Below, in pieces: positions 39,498-48,056 of a DNA stretch of 64,000 nt. The position numbers and the translations under genes were made by a program. Below the pieces are notes generated by a model. That model saw only the letters and a program-made list of their open reading frames with translations. It made no database searches and was not told where the DNA came from. The stretch comes from Bacillota bacterium (lineage in GTDB: Bacteria > Bacillota > Clostridia > Christensenellales > CAG-138), in contig JAEYHP010000087.1 in assembly GCA_023409435.1 (NCBI GenBank), positions 1 through 64,000 on the forward strand, read 5' to 3'. Position 1 is the stretch's first letter, and the number at the start of each line of letters is the position of its first letter.

Positions 39498-40154
39498 TTA
39501 TATCATGGGTTCCTGCTTGGTTTTATGGTCCACCACATGCCGTTTTTGGAGTTCTTTGAGCACTTCGCCTGGCTCAATGCCCATTTCGCACAGCAGCACC
39601 AGCATGTGGTAGGCAAGGTCGGCGGCCTCGTACACGGTCTCCTCGCGGCTGTTCTTCATGGCGCCTATGACGACCTCTGTGCATTCCTCGCCGACTTTTT
39701 TTAATATCTTCTCTTTACCCTTCTCAAATAGATATGTTGTATAGGAACCCTCTGGCATGGTTCGTTTGCGTTCGGATATCAGCCCGTAAAGGGAAGAGAA
39801 CGAAAACTTTTCCGGCTTCTCCCCGTCATAGAGGGTATTGAAAAAACAGCTTTCCTCACCCGTATGGCAGGCAGGGCCGTCTTTTATGACTTCCACCGTC
39901 AGCGCGTCCAGGTCGCAATCCGCATTGATGCGCACAATATGCTGCACGTTGCCGCTCGTTTCCCCCTTGCGCCAAAGCTGCTTCCTGGAGCGGGAATAGA
40001 AGCAGGTGCGCTTTTCCTCCAAACTGATGCGCAGGCTCTCCGCGTTCATGTATGCTAACGTGAGTATCTCGCCGGTCCTATAATCCTGCACGATTGCGGG
40101 GATCAGGCCGTTTTCGTCAAACTTGAGTTCATGTAGCCACGTATCCAGTATCAT
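39498..40154 (-). CDS. hisIE: Phosphoribosyl-AMP cyclohydrolase / phosphoribosyl-ATP pyrophosphohydrolase
   Basis: This bifunctional enzyme performs steps two and three of histidine synthesis. Residues about 1-115 are HisI, with zinc and catalytic residues in SRKQLWRKGETSGN, DCDLDAL and CHTGEESCF. Residues about 118-205 are HisE (FEKGKEKILKKVGEECTEVVIGAM, DLAYHMLVLL). The start directly follows the hisF stop codon, so translation is coupled. The 218 residues are usual for the fusion. Confidence 0.95.
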   Translation of the reverse strand: MILDTWLHELKFDENGLIPAIVQDYRTGEILTLAYMNAESLRISLEEKRTCFYSRSRKQLWRKGETSGNVQHIVRINADCDLDALTVEVIKDGPACHTGEESCFFNTLYDGEKPEKFSFSSLYGLISERKRTMPEGSYTTYLFEKGKEKILKKVGEECTEVVIGAMKNSREETVYEAADLAYHMLVLLCEMGIEPGEVLKELQKRHVVDHKTKQEPMI

Positions 40155-40913
40155 TTATACCCTCATTTCCACGCCGTTGTTACGCAAATACAGTTTCAGC
40201 TCCCGAATACCGACCTCCCGGAAGTGGAATATGGAGGCCGCAAGCCCTGCGTCTACCCCGGGCACCTTCTCAAACAACTCCAGAAAATGTTCTTTGCCGC
40301 CCGCGCCGCCGCTCGCGATCACGGGGAGTTTCACCTGCGCGCAGATGGCGGAAAGAAGCGGGAGGTCAAACCCGTTTTTTATGCCGTCCGTGTCGATGCT
40401 GTTGATAACTAACTCGCCCGCGCCGTGGTCCTCGCCGTATTTCGCCCAATATAGCGCGTCCATCCCGGTATCCTCGCGCCCGCCTTTTTGAAAGACGTGG
40501 AATTCGCCGTTCACGCGCTTGACGTCCATGGATAATACTACGCACTGATCCCCGTATTTTTTCGCGGCCTCTCCAATCAGCGCCGGGTTTTTGATGGCCC
40601 CGGTGTTCACGCTGACCTTGTCCGCCCCGCATTTCAACACGCGGTCAAAATCATCCACCGTGTTGATGCTGCCGCCCACCGTCAGCGGGATGAATATCTC
40701 TTTTGCCGTACGGGTAAGCACGTCCGTAAAGAGCTTCCGCTCCTCAAAGCTTGCAGTAATGTCGTAAAATACCAGTTCGTCCGCGCCGCTTTCGTTGTAA
40801 AACCGGGCAAGCGCCACGGGGTCTTCCACGTCTTGGATGCCTTTGAAGTTCACGCCCTTCACCACGCGGCCCGCGCGCACGTCCAGGCAGGGGATGATGC
40901 GCTTTGTGATCAT
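40155..40913 (-). CDS. hisF: Imidazole glycerol phosphate synthase, cyclase subunit
   Basis: HisF is a TIM barrel that uses ammonia from HisH to make IGP and AICAR. The catalytic aspartates are in PCLDVRAGRVVKG (Asp near 11) and SINTVDDFDRVLKCGADKVSVN (Asp near 130). Phosphate loops such as VIASGGAGG are intact. The 252-residue length is standard. It overlaps hisA by 4 nt. Confidence 0.97.
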   Translation of the reverse strand: MITKRIIPCLDVRAGRVVKGVNFKGIQDVEDPVALARFYNESGADELVFYDITASFEERKLFTDVLTRTAKEIFIPLTVGGSINTVDDFDRVLKCGADKVSVNTGAIKNPALIGEAAKKYGDQCVVLSMDVKRVNGEFHVFQKGGREDTGMDALYWAKYGEDHGAGELVINSIDTDGIKNGFDLPLLSAICAQVKLPVIASGGAGGKEHFLELFEKVPGVDAGLAASIFHFREVGIRELKLYLRNNGVEMRV

Positions 40914-41635
40914 AGCGATTCTCCCTTCGCAATACGGATGGCGCGGGAGAGATCCAGCTTTTTCACATACAGCGCCTTGCCCAAGATCGCGCCGTATGTG
41001 CCCATATCCCGCAGCGCCGCGAGTTCATGCTCAAAGCTGATGCCGCCGGAAGCGATGATATTCAGGCCGGTGAGTTCCCGCAGCCTGCGGTAGGCGTCCA
41101 TGTTGGTGCCGCTTAGCTCCCCGTCTTTCGCAATATCCGTATAGATCACGGTAGAAACGCCCGCGTCCCGCAGGCGCTCACAGAACCCGAACGAATCGAG
41201 CCCCGTATTTTCCAGCCAGCCGGAAACGGCCATGTACCCATCCCGCGCGTCCACGCCTACAGCGATTTTACCGCCGTAAAGCCGCACCATGGTCTCCACA
41301 AACGGGAAGTTCCGCACCGCCACCGTGCCCAGTATTATGCGGCCCACGCCAAGCTCCAGATAGCTTTCAATGCGTTCCTGGTCTCTTATGCCGCCGCCCA
41401 CCTCCACAAACAGGCCGGGAAGTCTTGCTATGGCGCGGATCACGTCAAAGTTTACGGCTTCGCCTTCCTTTGCGCCGTCCAGGTCCACCACGTGAAGGTT
41501 CGTAGCGCCCTCTTTTATAAACTGCTCCGCCGTACGAACGGGGTCGCTGCCGTATACCTGCACGTCCTCATAATCGCCCTGCCTAAGCCGCACCACCTGG
41601 CCGCCGCGGATATCGATCGCCGGGAATAGTTCCAT
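40910..41635 (-). CDS. hisA: ProFAR isomerase (HisA)
   Basis: This TIM-barrel enzyme catalyses the Amadori rearrangement of ProFAR to PRFAR. The general base Asp8 lies in FPAIDIRGGQVVRL. The second Asp is in YTDIAKDGELSGTN (about 129), and the phosphate loop is IIASGGI. The 241 residues are normal. The gene overlaps hisF by 4 nt and follows hisH by 12 nt. Confidence 0.97.
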   Translation of the reverse strand: MELFPAIDIRGGQVVRLRQGDYEDVQVYGSDPVRTAEQFIKEGATNLHVVDLDGAKEGEAVNFDVIRAIARLPGLFVEVGGGIRDQERIESYLELGVGRIILGTVAVRNFPFVETMVRLYGGKIAVGVDARDGYMAVSGWLENTGLDSFGFCERLRDAGVSTVIYTDIAKDGELSGTNMDAYRRLRELTGLNIIASGGISFEHELAALRDMGTYGAILGKALYVKKLDLSRAIRIAKGESL

Positions 41636-41647
41636 TGCCGTTTCTCC

Positions 41648-42259
41648 TTATACCTCGTAAAACGCTTTGAGTATGCCCAATCCTACGCTTCCGCTCTTTT
41701 CCGGGTGGAACTGCGTGCCGTATACGTTGCCTTTGTGCACGATACCCGGCACAAACGCGCCGTAAACGGAACCCGCCACAACGCTGTCCTCACAGCCCTT
41801 CGCATAAAAGGAGTGCACGTAATATACGTAATCCCCTTCCTTCGTGTTTGTCAAGAGCGGATCGTCAGGCTTAACAAGACACAGGCTGTTCCAGCCGATG
41901 TGCGGCACCTTTAGATTGGCTGGAATATCCGGCGCAAGCGAATGAATGCTGCCCTTGAGGTAGCCCAGGCCCTCATGCTCGCCGTACTCATATCCGCGCT
42001 CAAAAAGCACCTGCATGCCTAAGCAAATGCCCAGCAGCGGCTTGCCGCTTTGCACCTGGCGATCCAGCACAGGAATGAGAGCATGCTCCCTGAGCTTTTC
42101 CATGGCGTCCCCGAATGCGCCCACGCCGGGCAGTATTACGCGCTCCGCCGCGTCGATTACGTCCGGGGCCCGCGTGACGACGCTCTCTATATTCAGATGC
42201 GCAAGCGACCCGCTTAACGAAAACAGGTTGCCCACGCCGTAGTCGATGATGGCGATCAT
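41648..42259 (-). CDS. hisH: Imidazole glycerol phosphate synthase, glutaminase subunit
   Basis: HisH hydrolyses glutamine and channels ammonia to HisF. The true start is the ATG at 42259 (MIAIIDYGVGNL), with AAAGGAG upstream; a longer frame runs back through a palindrome. The 203 residues show the oxyanion strand LPGVGAFGDAM. The nucleophile Cys sits in LLGICLGMQVLFE, and the His-Glu pair is in GTQFHPEKSG. Confidence 0.96.
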   Translation of the reverse strand: MIAIIDYGVGNLFSLSGSLAHLNIESVVTRAPDVIDAAERVILPGVGAFGDAMEKLREHALIPVLDRQVQSGKPLLGICLGMQVLFERGYEYGEHEGLGYLKGSIHSLAPDIPANLKVPHIGWNSLCLVKPDDPLLTNTKEGDYVYYVHSFYAKGCEDSVVAGSVYGAFVPGIVHKGNVYGTQFHPEKSGSVGLGILKAFYEV

Positions 42260-42312
42260 ATGGCGCTCCTTTACTTCTGCGTAGAACGATAATACCGCGT
42301 AGGTTTTCTTTT

Positions 42313-42342
42313 GCTCCTTTTCTTTTGCAAAAGAAAAGGAGC
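42313..42342. repeat. 30-nt perfect palindrome J inside the his operon
   Basis: GCTCCTTTTCTTTT, then GC-centred symmetry, then its exact complement lie in the 88-nt gap between hisB and hisH. This is the widest gap in the operon. A similar CTTTTCTTT-type hairpin lies between argC and argJ at 63291. Confidence 0.8.
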
Positions 42343-42347
42343 GTTCC

Positions 42348-42938
42348 TCATTCCAAAATCCCCTTCGTGGACGGAATCTCATCCGCGTGATCTTTGTCAA
42401 CAGCGGTCGCCTGCCTCAGTGCGCGGCCTAATCCTTTAAACGCGGCCTCTATGATATGGTGGGAATTTGTGCCCGCAAGCTGCTTCACATGCAGCGTCAG
42501 GCTCATGCTGCGGCAAAAGCCCAATAAGAATTCCTCCACCAGTTCCGTATCAAATTCCCCGACCTTTTGCGTGGGGATACTTAGACCGTAACTCAAATGT
42601 GCGCGTCCGCTGATATCGAGGGCTACGAGCACAAGCGCTTCGTCCATGGGCAGCAGAAAACTCCCGTAGCGCACGATGCCGCGCTTATCCCCCAGCGCTT
42701 CCCGGAAAGCTTGACCTAAACAGATGCCGATGTCCTCCACGGAGTGGTGGCTATCCACCACGAGATCTCCGTTGCAGGTAACATCGAGGTCAAAGCTTCC
42801 GTGGCGGGCGAAGAGCGTGAGCATATGGTCCAGAAAACCGATGCCGGTGGAGATAACGCTTTTCCCCACGCCATCCAGATAGAGGGTCAGTGAAATATCC
42901 GTTTCCGCGGTTTTGCGGGTGATAACGCTTGTTCTCAT
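42348..42938 (-). CDS. hisB: Imidazoleglycerol-phosphate dehydratase
   Basis: This Mn-dependent enzyme removes water from IGP. The 196-residue protein is monofunctional, without the N-terminal phosphatase of E. coli HisB. Metal-binding repeats are GFLDHMLTLFARHGSFDL with DSHHSVEDIGI, and the second copy KQLAGTNSHHIIEAAFKGLGRAL. It abuts hisC with no gap and precedes palindrome J. Confidence 0.96.
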   Translation of the reverse strand: MRTSVITRKTAETDISLTLYLDGVGKSVISTGIGFLDHMLTLFARHGSFDLDVTCNGDLVVDSHHSVEDIGICLGQAFREALGDKRGIVRYGSFLLPMDEALVLVALDISGRAHLSYGLSIPTQKVGEFDTELVEEFLLGFCRSMSLTLHVKQLAGTNSHHIIEAAFKGLGRALRQATAVDKDHADEIPSTKGILE

Positions 42939-44006
42939 CTATCGCTCCTCCAACCATAATTCATCTGTCGCCTGCAATAGCCGTTGCATTTGCTCTTTCG
43001 TGCCGATGGTGATGCGCACATAATCGCGGATGCGATCCTGTGAGAAATGCCGAACCAGCACGCCCTTTTCCTTGAGCTTTTGGTAATACGTTTCGCCGCC
43101 CATGCGGCAAGGATTTGCGAACACGAAGTTTGCGTAAGACGGCAGCACTGTAAAGCCACGCTTTTTGAGTTCCCCCGCGGTGTACGCCCGAACCTCCTGT
43201 ATGGCTTTTGTACAGCCCGCAAAATACTTCGTATCCGCTATGGCGGCTTCAGCCGCGAGCAGGGAGAGGCGGTTGAGGTTGTAGGGGTTGAAGGAAAATT
43301 TCATGGAATTGAGGTCGGAAATCAGCGCCTTGTTCGCTATGGCAAAGCCGATGCGCGCGCCGGCTAACGAACGGGATTTGGACATGGTCTGCACCACCAC
43401 AAGGTTTTCGTACGAATGGACGAGTTTTACCGCACTCTCCGCGCCGAAATCCACATACGCCTCATCGATCACCACAACATGCTCCGGGTTGGCTTTTAGG
43501 ATGCTTTCAATGGCGTCAAGGCCGATCGCCATACCGGTGGGCGCGTTGGGGTTGGCGATGAATACGGTGCCGCCCGCCGGGCGGTAATCCGCCGGGTCAA
43601 GCCGGAACTCGTCATCCAAAGGAACAATGATGGATGGCACGCCGTAGATGCGCGCGAACACCTTGTAAAACCCGTAGGTGATGTCGGCGTAGCAGGCGGG
43701 GGTATCCGTGTCGCAGAAGGCCTGAAAGCAGAAGGCAAGGATTTCGTCCGAGCCGTTGCCCAGCAGCACCTCGCGTTCGGTTACGCCATAGTAGCCTGCG
43801 ATTGCTTTCACGGCCCTTCGCGTATCCGGGTCCGGATAGAGGTTGAGCCTTTCTGTTTCCGCGCGGGAGACGGCCTCCAACACCCCAGGCGAAGGTGGGA
43901 AGGGGCTTTCATTGGTGTTCAGCTTGACATACTGCCTATTTTGGGGCTGCTCGCCAGGTACATAGGGCTGCATTCCCGCAAAGCGTGCGCTTAAAAACTT
44001 GCTCAT
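42939..44006 (-). CDS. hisC: Histidinol-phosphate aminotransferase
   Basis: This PLP-dependent class I/II enzyme moves the amino group from glutamate to imidazole-acetol phosphate. The 355 residues include LNTNESPFPPSPGVLEAV near the start and LGNGSDEILAF. The PLP Asp is in VVIDEAYVDFG, and the Schiff-base lysine is in TMSKSRSLAGARIGF. It is packed directly between hisD and hisB. Confidence 0.95.
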   Translation of the reverse strand: MSKFLSARFAGMQPYVPGEQPQNRQYVKLNTNESPFPPSPGVLEAVSRAETERLNLYPDPDTRRAVKAIAGYYGVTEREVLLGNGSDEILAFCFQAFCDTDTPACYADITYGFYKVFARIYGVPSIIVPLDDEFRLDPADYRPAGGTVFIANPNAPTGMAIGLDAIESILKANPEHVVVIDEAYVDFGAESAVKLVHSYENLVVVQTMSKSRSLAGARIGFAIANKALISDLNSMKFSFNPYNLNRLSLLAAEAAIADTKYFAGCTKAIQEVRAYTAGELKKRGFTVLPSYANFVFANPCRMGGETYYQKLKEKGVLVRHFSQDRIRDYVRITIGTKEQMQRLLQATDELWLEER

Positions 44007-45311
44007 TTATTCCTCGCCATCCTCGTCCCCGTCTTCATCGAAGTCAAACCGCATGCTGATACTTTTTGCATGCGCATCCAAACCCTCGTTCTGCGCAAAG
44101 AACACGATCTGTTCCTGTACCTCGCGAAGCGCCTCCTTGCTGTAGTAGACAAAGGAGGATTTTTTGATAAAGTCGTCCACCGAAAGCGGGGAAGCGAATT
44201 TTGCCGCGCCATTGGTGGGCAGTGTGTGGTTGGGGCCTGCAAAGTAATCGCCCAGCGCTTCGGGGGCATAATGGCCCAGGAACACGCTGCCCGCGTGGCG
44301 GATGAGCGCAAGCAGCGCAAACGGGTCTTCCACGCACAGCTCCAGATGTTCAGGGGCGATTTCGTTGCTCCATTCCGCGGCCTCCCGCAGGGAGGAGAGC
44401 ACCACGATGCGCCCGTGATCCAGTATGGATTTTTCGGCGATCACGCGGCGGGGCAGCAGGTAGAGCTGCCTTGCGACCTCGCTCTGCACGGCAAGGGCAA
44501 GCTGCTCGCTGGTGGTCAGCAGTATGGCCGCCGCCATAGGATCGTGCTCGGCCTGGGAAAGCAAGTCCGCCGCCACAAAGAACGGGTCCGCGCTGTCGTC
44601 TGCAATCACCAATATCTCGCTCGGGCCCGCCACCATATCGATATCCACCAGCCCGTACACCTGCCGCTTGGCGGTGGCCACGTACATGTTGCCAGGACCG
44701 GTGATTTTATCCACCCTCGGAATGCTCTGTGTTCCGTAGGCCAGCGCGGCGATCGCCTGCGCTCCGCCCACCTTATATACCTTGTCCACCCCCGCGATAT
44801 ACGCCGCTGCGAGTATGGGCGCTGCAATGGAACCGTCCGGGGCGGGCGGGGTGACCATGACGATCTCCTTCACGCCCGCGATTTTGGCTGGTATGGCGTT
44901 CATCAGCACGGTACTTGGGTAACTTGCGGTACCGCCGGGGATGTAGATACCCACGCGATCGAGAGGCAGGATGCGCTGGCCCAAAAGCACGCCTTCCCGC
45001 TCGGACATGACAAATCCTTCCTGTTTCTGCTTCTGGTGGAAGGCGCGGATGTTTTCCGCCGCCTGCCGCATGGTGAACAGCAGCCGGGAATCGGTTTTAG
45101 AAAGCGCCGCCTTGATTTCCGCTTCCGTCACTGCAAGGGCGGATAATTCCGCATGGTCAAATTTCAGGCAATATTTTTTAACTGCATCGTCGCCGTTTTC
45201 CTTTACGTCCGCGAGTATGTCCCTTACGGTTTGTTCCGCCTTATCGTATTCCATGCCGTAGCGGGGCCGAAGCTCCTCGGGCGTTATGCCGGAACTGTGT
45301 AAAAGCTTCAT
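44007..45311 (-). CDS. hisD: Histidinol dehydrogenase
   Basis: This zinc enzyme oxidises histidinol twice with NAD to give histidine. The 434 residues carry the family blocks PGGTASYPSTVLM, KVYKVGGAQAIAALAYGT, ITGPGNMYVATAKRQV, MVAGPSEILVIAD and GPNHTLPTNG. The C-terminus is acidic (DFDEDGDEDGEE). It overlaps hisG by 4 nt. Confidence 0.96.
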   Translation of the reverse strand: MKLLHSSGITPEELRPRYGMEYDKAEQTVRDILADVKENGDDAVKKYCLKFDHAELSALAVTEAEIKAALSKTDSRLLFTMRQAAENIRAFHQKQKQEGFVMSEREGVLLGQRILPLDRVGIYIPGGTASYPSTVLMNAIPAKIAGVKEIVMVTPPAPDGSIAAPILAAAYIAGVDKVYKVGGAQAIAALAYGTQSIPRVDKITGPGNMYVATAKRQVYGLVDIDMVAGPSEILVIADDSADPFFVAADLLSQAEHDPMAAAILLTTSEQLALAVQSEVARQLYLLPRRVIAEKSILDHGRIVVLSSLREAAEWSNEIAPEHLELCVEDPFALLALIRHAGSVFLGHYAPEALGDYFAGPNHTLPTNGAAKFASPLSVDDFIKKSSFVYYSKEALREVQEQIVFFAQNEGLDAHAKSISMRFDFDEDGDEDGEE

Positions 45312-45934
45312 TCGTTTCCCACCGCCTTTTTGAGCGCATCCGCCATGCGCGTGATTTCTTCCTGCCGGAACTGGTAGCTTCGTTTGTTCGCGATCAGCCG
45401 CGCGCTGCTAACTGCGATATGTTCAAACACCCGCAGGTTGTTTTCCTTCAACGTTTTGCCCGTCTCCACAATGTCCACAATCACGTCCGAAAGGCCGAGT
45501 AGGGGCGCAAGCTCTATGGAGCCGTTCAATTTAATGATCTCAATCTCCCGGTCGCGGCTCTGGTAGTATTTCCTGGCCATATGCGGGTATTTTGTGGCCA
45601 CGCGCACCACCGCGCCGAGATCGTCCTCATATTCGTTTGGCGCGGCAACAGCCAGTTCGCATTTGCCCAGGCCCAGGTCAAGCAGCTCATATACCTCCGG
45701 CTCTGTTTCTAAAAGAACATCCTTGCCCACCACACCGATATCCGCGGCGCCCCGTTCCACGTAGATTGCGACGTCTGCGGGCTTGATCAAAAGATAGCGC
45801 ACGCCAGAACGTTCGTCCTCAAACACCAGCTTGCGGCTTTCATCTGATAGCCCGGCACAGTCGTAGCCCAGGGAGGAAAACAGCTTGTATACGCGGTCTC
45901 CCAGTCGGCCCTTGGGCAGCGCAATGTTGATCAT
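45308..45934 (-). CDS. hisG: ATP phosphoribosyltransferase, short form
   Basis: This is the first, feedback-controlled step of the pathway. The 208-residue length marks the short form, lacking the C-terminal regulatory domain and needing HisZ for activity and histidine sensing. Motifs: ALPKGRLGDRVYKLFSSLG at the start, GAADIGVVGKDVLLE, and the PRPP loop DVIVDIVETGKTLKENNL. HisZ is encoded immediately upstream with a 4-nt overlap, matching the two-protein enzyme. Confidence 0.96.
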   Translation of the reverse strand: MINIALPKGRLGDRVYKLFSSLGYDCAGLSDESRKLVFEDERSGVRYLLIKPADVAIYVERGAADIGVVGKDVLLETEPEVYELLDLGLGKCELAVAAPNEYEDDLGAVVRVATKYPHMARKYYQSRDREIEIIKLNGSIELAPLLGLSDVIVDIVETGKTLKENNLRVFEHIAVSSARLIANKRSYQFRQEEITRMADALKKAVGNE

Positions 45935-47055
45935 AACGCCACCTCCGCAAGCTGGGTTCCCTCTATTCGGTATACCTTTGCGTTACCTATCTCGTCGGGA
46001 AGAGCGGTCAGCGCGCAGACCCGCAGGTTCTTTTTTGTGAGTTGATCAATTGCCTGGTAGAGCGCTACTAGGTCCGTATTCTCCCCGTAAAGCAATATTG
46101 CGTCGTATTTGTTCTGCGCGGGCTGCCGGAAGTAGCGGTCGATCTCATCAAATGAGATGCCAAAGCCGATGGCCGCGAGATTTTCTTTGCCCATGCGTTT
46201 GAGCAGCAGGTCGTACCGCCCGCCGGAAAGCACCGCGCGCGGCACGCTTTTGACAAATCCGCGGAACGTCAGCCCGTTGTAATAGTTCGAATCGTTCGTG
46301 ATCGAAAAATCCAGCCGCAGTGCCTGCGCGTTGCCCGCCGAGGCGAATACGCTATAGAGTGTGTCCAATTCGCTGAGTGCGTCCCGCATAGCCGCGTTGA
46401 CGGCCAGCGGACATGCTTCCCTAAGCGCGCTTCCCATCGGCCCGCTCACACGGATCAACTGCTCAAGCAGGGTGATTTCTTTCGCGTCAATGCCGTATTC
46501 ACGCGCGATGGAGGCTAGTTCGTGCGCGTTTTTGCCCTCCAGGCAGCGTATCAGCGCTTTTTTCGCTTCCGCGGGGGCGTCGATTGCGGAAAAGAAGCCC
46601 GTCAAAAACCCCATGTGGGAGATATCCAGCACATAGTCATTTTCGATCAGCGCAAGGCTTTTTAATGCGAGGTCTATAAGCTCGATATCCGTATACGGCG
46701 TCACAGAGCCGATGTATTCGACGCCGACCTGAAATATTTCCTTGTATTCGCGTACCTCGCGGCTTTGCCGGTAGACGCTTTCGCTGTAATAGAGCCGCTC
46801 CGGGCTTTCCGCCGTGGCGCGCGTGTTTTTGACGATGCTCATGGTGACATCGGGCTTTAGCGCCATCAGCTTGCCGTTCAAATCTGTGAACGTGATGATC
46901 TGCGCACTGCTTAAAAAATCCCGGTGGTCCACGTAAAAATCGTATTCTTCAAATTTGCCCATGCGAAAGTTCCGGTAGCCACGGCTTTCATACAAGTTCC
47001 GCAGCAAGTACGCGGTGCGTTCGCTTTTGCGCAATGAATTCAGTTTCAGTTCCAA
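45931..47055 (-). CDS. hisZ: ATP phosphoribosyltransferase regulatory subunit
   Basis: HisZ is a catalytically inactive histidyl-tRNA synthetase paralogue that activates short HisG. The 374 residues keep class II synthetase core traces (FDEIDRYFRQP, KPDVTMSIVKNTRA, RLYYSESVYRQ, LSGGRYDLLLKRMGKENLAAIGFGIS). The anticodon-binding domain is lacking. The start is TTG at 47055 behind AAGGAG. It is the first gene of the his operon, about 30 nt after the predicted start of transcription, so no T-box or long leader can be present. Confidence 0.93.
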   Translation of the reverse strand: MELKLNSLRKSERTAYLLRNLYESRGYRNFRMGKFEEYDFYVDHRDFLSSAQIITFTDLNGKLMALKPDVTMSIVKNTRATAESPERLYYSESVYRQSREVREYKEIFQVGVEYIGSVTPYTDIELIDLALKSLALIENDYVLDISHMGFLTGFFSAIDAPAEAKKALIRCLEGKNAHELASIAREYGIDAKEITLLEQLIRVSGPMGSALREACPLAVNAAMRDALSELDTLYSVFASAGNAQALRLDFSITNDSNYYNGLTFRGFVKSVPRAVLSGGRYDLLLKRMGKENLAAIGFGISFDEIDRYFRQPAQNKYDAILLYGENTDLVALYQAIDQLTKKNLRVCALTALPDEIGNAKVYRIEGTQLAEVAL

Positions 47056-47088
47056 GCGATATTCTCCTTCCGTGTTTCCCTGTTGGCT

Positions 47089-47117
47089 AGTATACTCTGC
47101 TTTCGCGCGGTAGTCAA
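47089..47117 (-). promoter_or_regulatory. Promoter of the histidine operon
   Basis: On the minus strand TTGACT (47112-47117), a 17-bp spacer and TATACT (47089-47094). The predicted leader is only about 30 nt, so control must act at the promoter or on HisG-HisZ. Confidence 0.82.
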
Positions 47118-47177
47118 GTAGCGTGCTAAAGCGAGGAAGTAATCTTTATATATCTATCATACCATACGGAGCAACCC

Positions 47178-47210
47178 GCAAAAAACAAAAAACCCGCATT
47201 TCTGCGGGCG
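47178..47210 (-). terminator. Terminator of the pit-DUF47 operon
   Basis: On the minus strand CCCGCA pairs with TGCGGG around GAAA, followed by TTTTTTGTTTTTTG. It is one of the clearest terminators in the window. Confidence 0.92.
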
Positions 47211-47241
47211 GAGCTGTAAAAAGGTGTACATATGTTTCGCT

Positions 47242-47410
47242 CCCGCGGTGGCGCCTTAGCGGTGGGAAGCGCCTAGGCCCAGGCTTGCGGGCCGTCACGG
47301 AATTTGTTTCATAACGGGAAGGGCTCCACTACGGCCGTTCTTAAGGAAAGGGGGTGGGGGAAACGCAGTTTCCCCCACAATAAAAATTCACGTCGGCGCT
47401 GTAAGCGCCG
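47242..47410. repeat. Structured intergenic element D
   Basis: It contains a GGGGGAAAC/GTTTCCCCC hairpin (about 47355-47377), a CGGCGC/GCGCCG hairpin (47394-47410) and a GC-rich stretch (47259-47300). Aligned on the same strand, the latter resembles 30950-30992 of element C (shared CGCCT, AGGC and GGGCCGTC blocks). It belongs to the same broad set of hairpin repeats but lacks the ACATGTG loop. Confidence 0.5.
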
Positions 47411-47422
47411 ATACCTGGTTTC

Positions 47423-48037
47423 TTATGTCTTCGTGATAATGATACTTTCCACGCAGTTGGCTACGTCCTCGCAGTCGTCCAGCGCGTTTTCAAGCTCGTC
47501 ATACACCTTGTGGAGCTTCATCAGCGCAATGGGATCCTTCTCATGCGTGAAAAGTTCCCGCAGCGCTTCCTTGTAGCAGCGGTCGCCGACCTCCTCGATG
47601 CGGTTGATATCGATAATCAGCTCGTAGAGCCGGTTGCTCTTTTTTCCGCGGTGCAGTTCGCTCATCAGCTGTGCAAGCTCTTCGCAGGCCTTGACGATGA
47701 GGTCGGCCATGGTGCGCATGGGAGTGGTGACTTCCGTCACGTTCATCATCCACAGGTTGGCCGCCACGGAATCGATGCTGTCTATGATATCATCCGTTTC
47801 CTTTGCGATCTGGTAAATATCGTCGCGGTCGATTGGCGTAATGAACGCTACATTGAGATATTCGCAGACGGTGTGCATGTGGGAGTCCGCGTCCTGCTCT
47901 GTCTTTTTGATGGCGGCGAACTCCTCTTCGAGCAGCCGGTTTTCATCCAGCAGCTTCTGAAGGGCCTTCGCGCCCTTTAAGCAGAAGGCGATGCCCTGCT
48001 CGAACATATCGTAGTAATTCAAATCTTTCTTTGCCAT
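47423..48037 (-). CDS. DUF47 (PhoU-like) Pit accessory protein
   Basis: This 204-residue all-helical protein belongs to the PhoU-like DUF47 family, which pairs with Pit transporters and is thought to control them. The typical blocks are KKTEQDADSHMHTVCEYLN, FITPIDRDDIYQIAKETDDIIDSID and INRIEEVGDRCYKEALRELF, with acidic residues that can bind metals. It lies 19 nt after the pit gene. Operon and terminator are shared. Confidence 0.92.
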   Translation of the reverse strand: MAKKDLNYYDMFEQGIAFCLKGAKALQKLLDENRLLEEEFAAIKKTEQDADSHMHTVCEYLNVAFITPIDRDDIYQIAKETDDIIDSIDSVAANLWMMNVTEVTTPMRTMADLIVKACEELAQLMSELHRGKKSNRLYELIIDINRIEEVGDRCYKEALRELFTHEKDPIALMKLHKVYDELENALDDCEDVANCVESIIITKT

Positions 48038-48056
48038 ACCTAATCTCCCTTAGAAT

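Larger units (their letters stand above)
47056..47422. other. Intergenic region between DUF47 gene and hisZ, holding element D
   Basis: From right to left along the leftward transcripts: hairpin element D (about 47242-47410), a strong terminator (47178-47208), an AT-rich stretch, and the his promoter (47089-47117). No gene is credible. Element D separates the DUF47 stop codon from its terminator. Confidence 0.6.
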
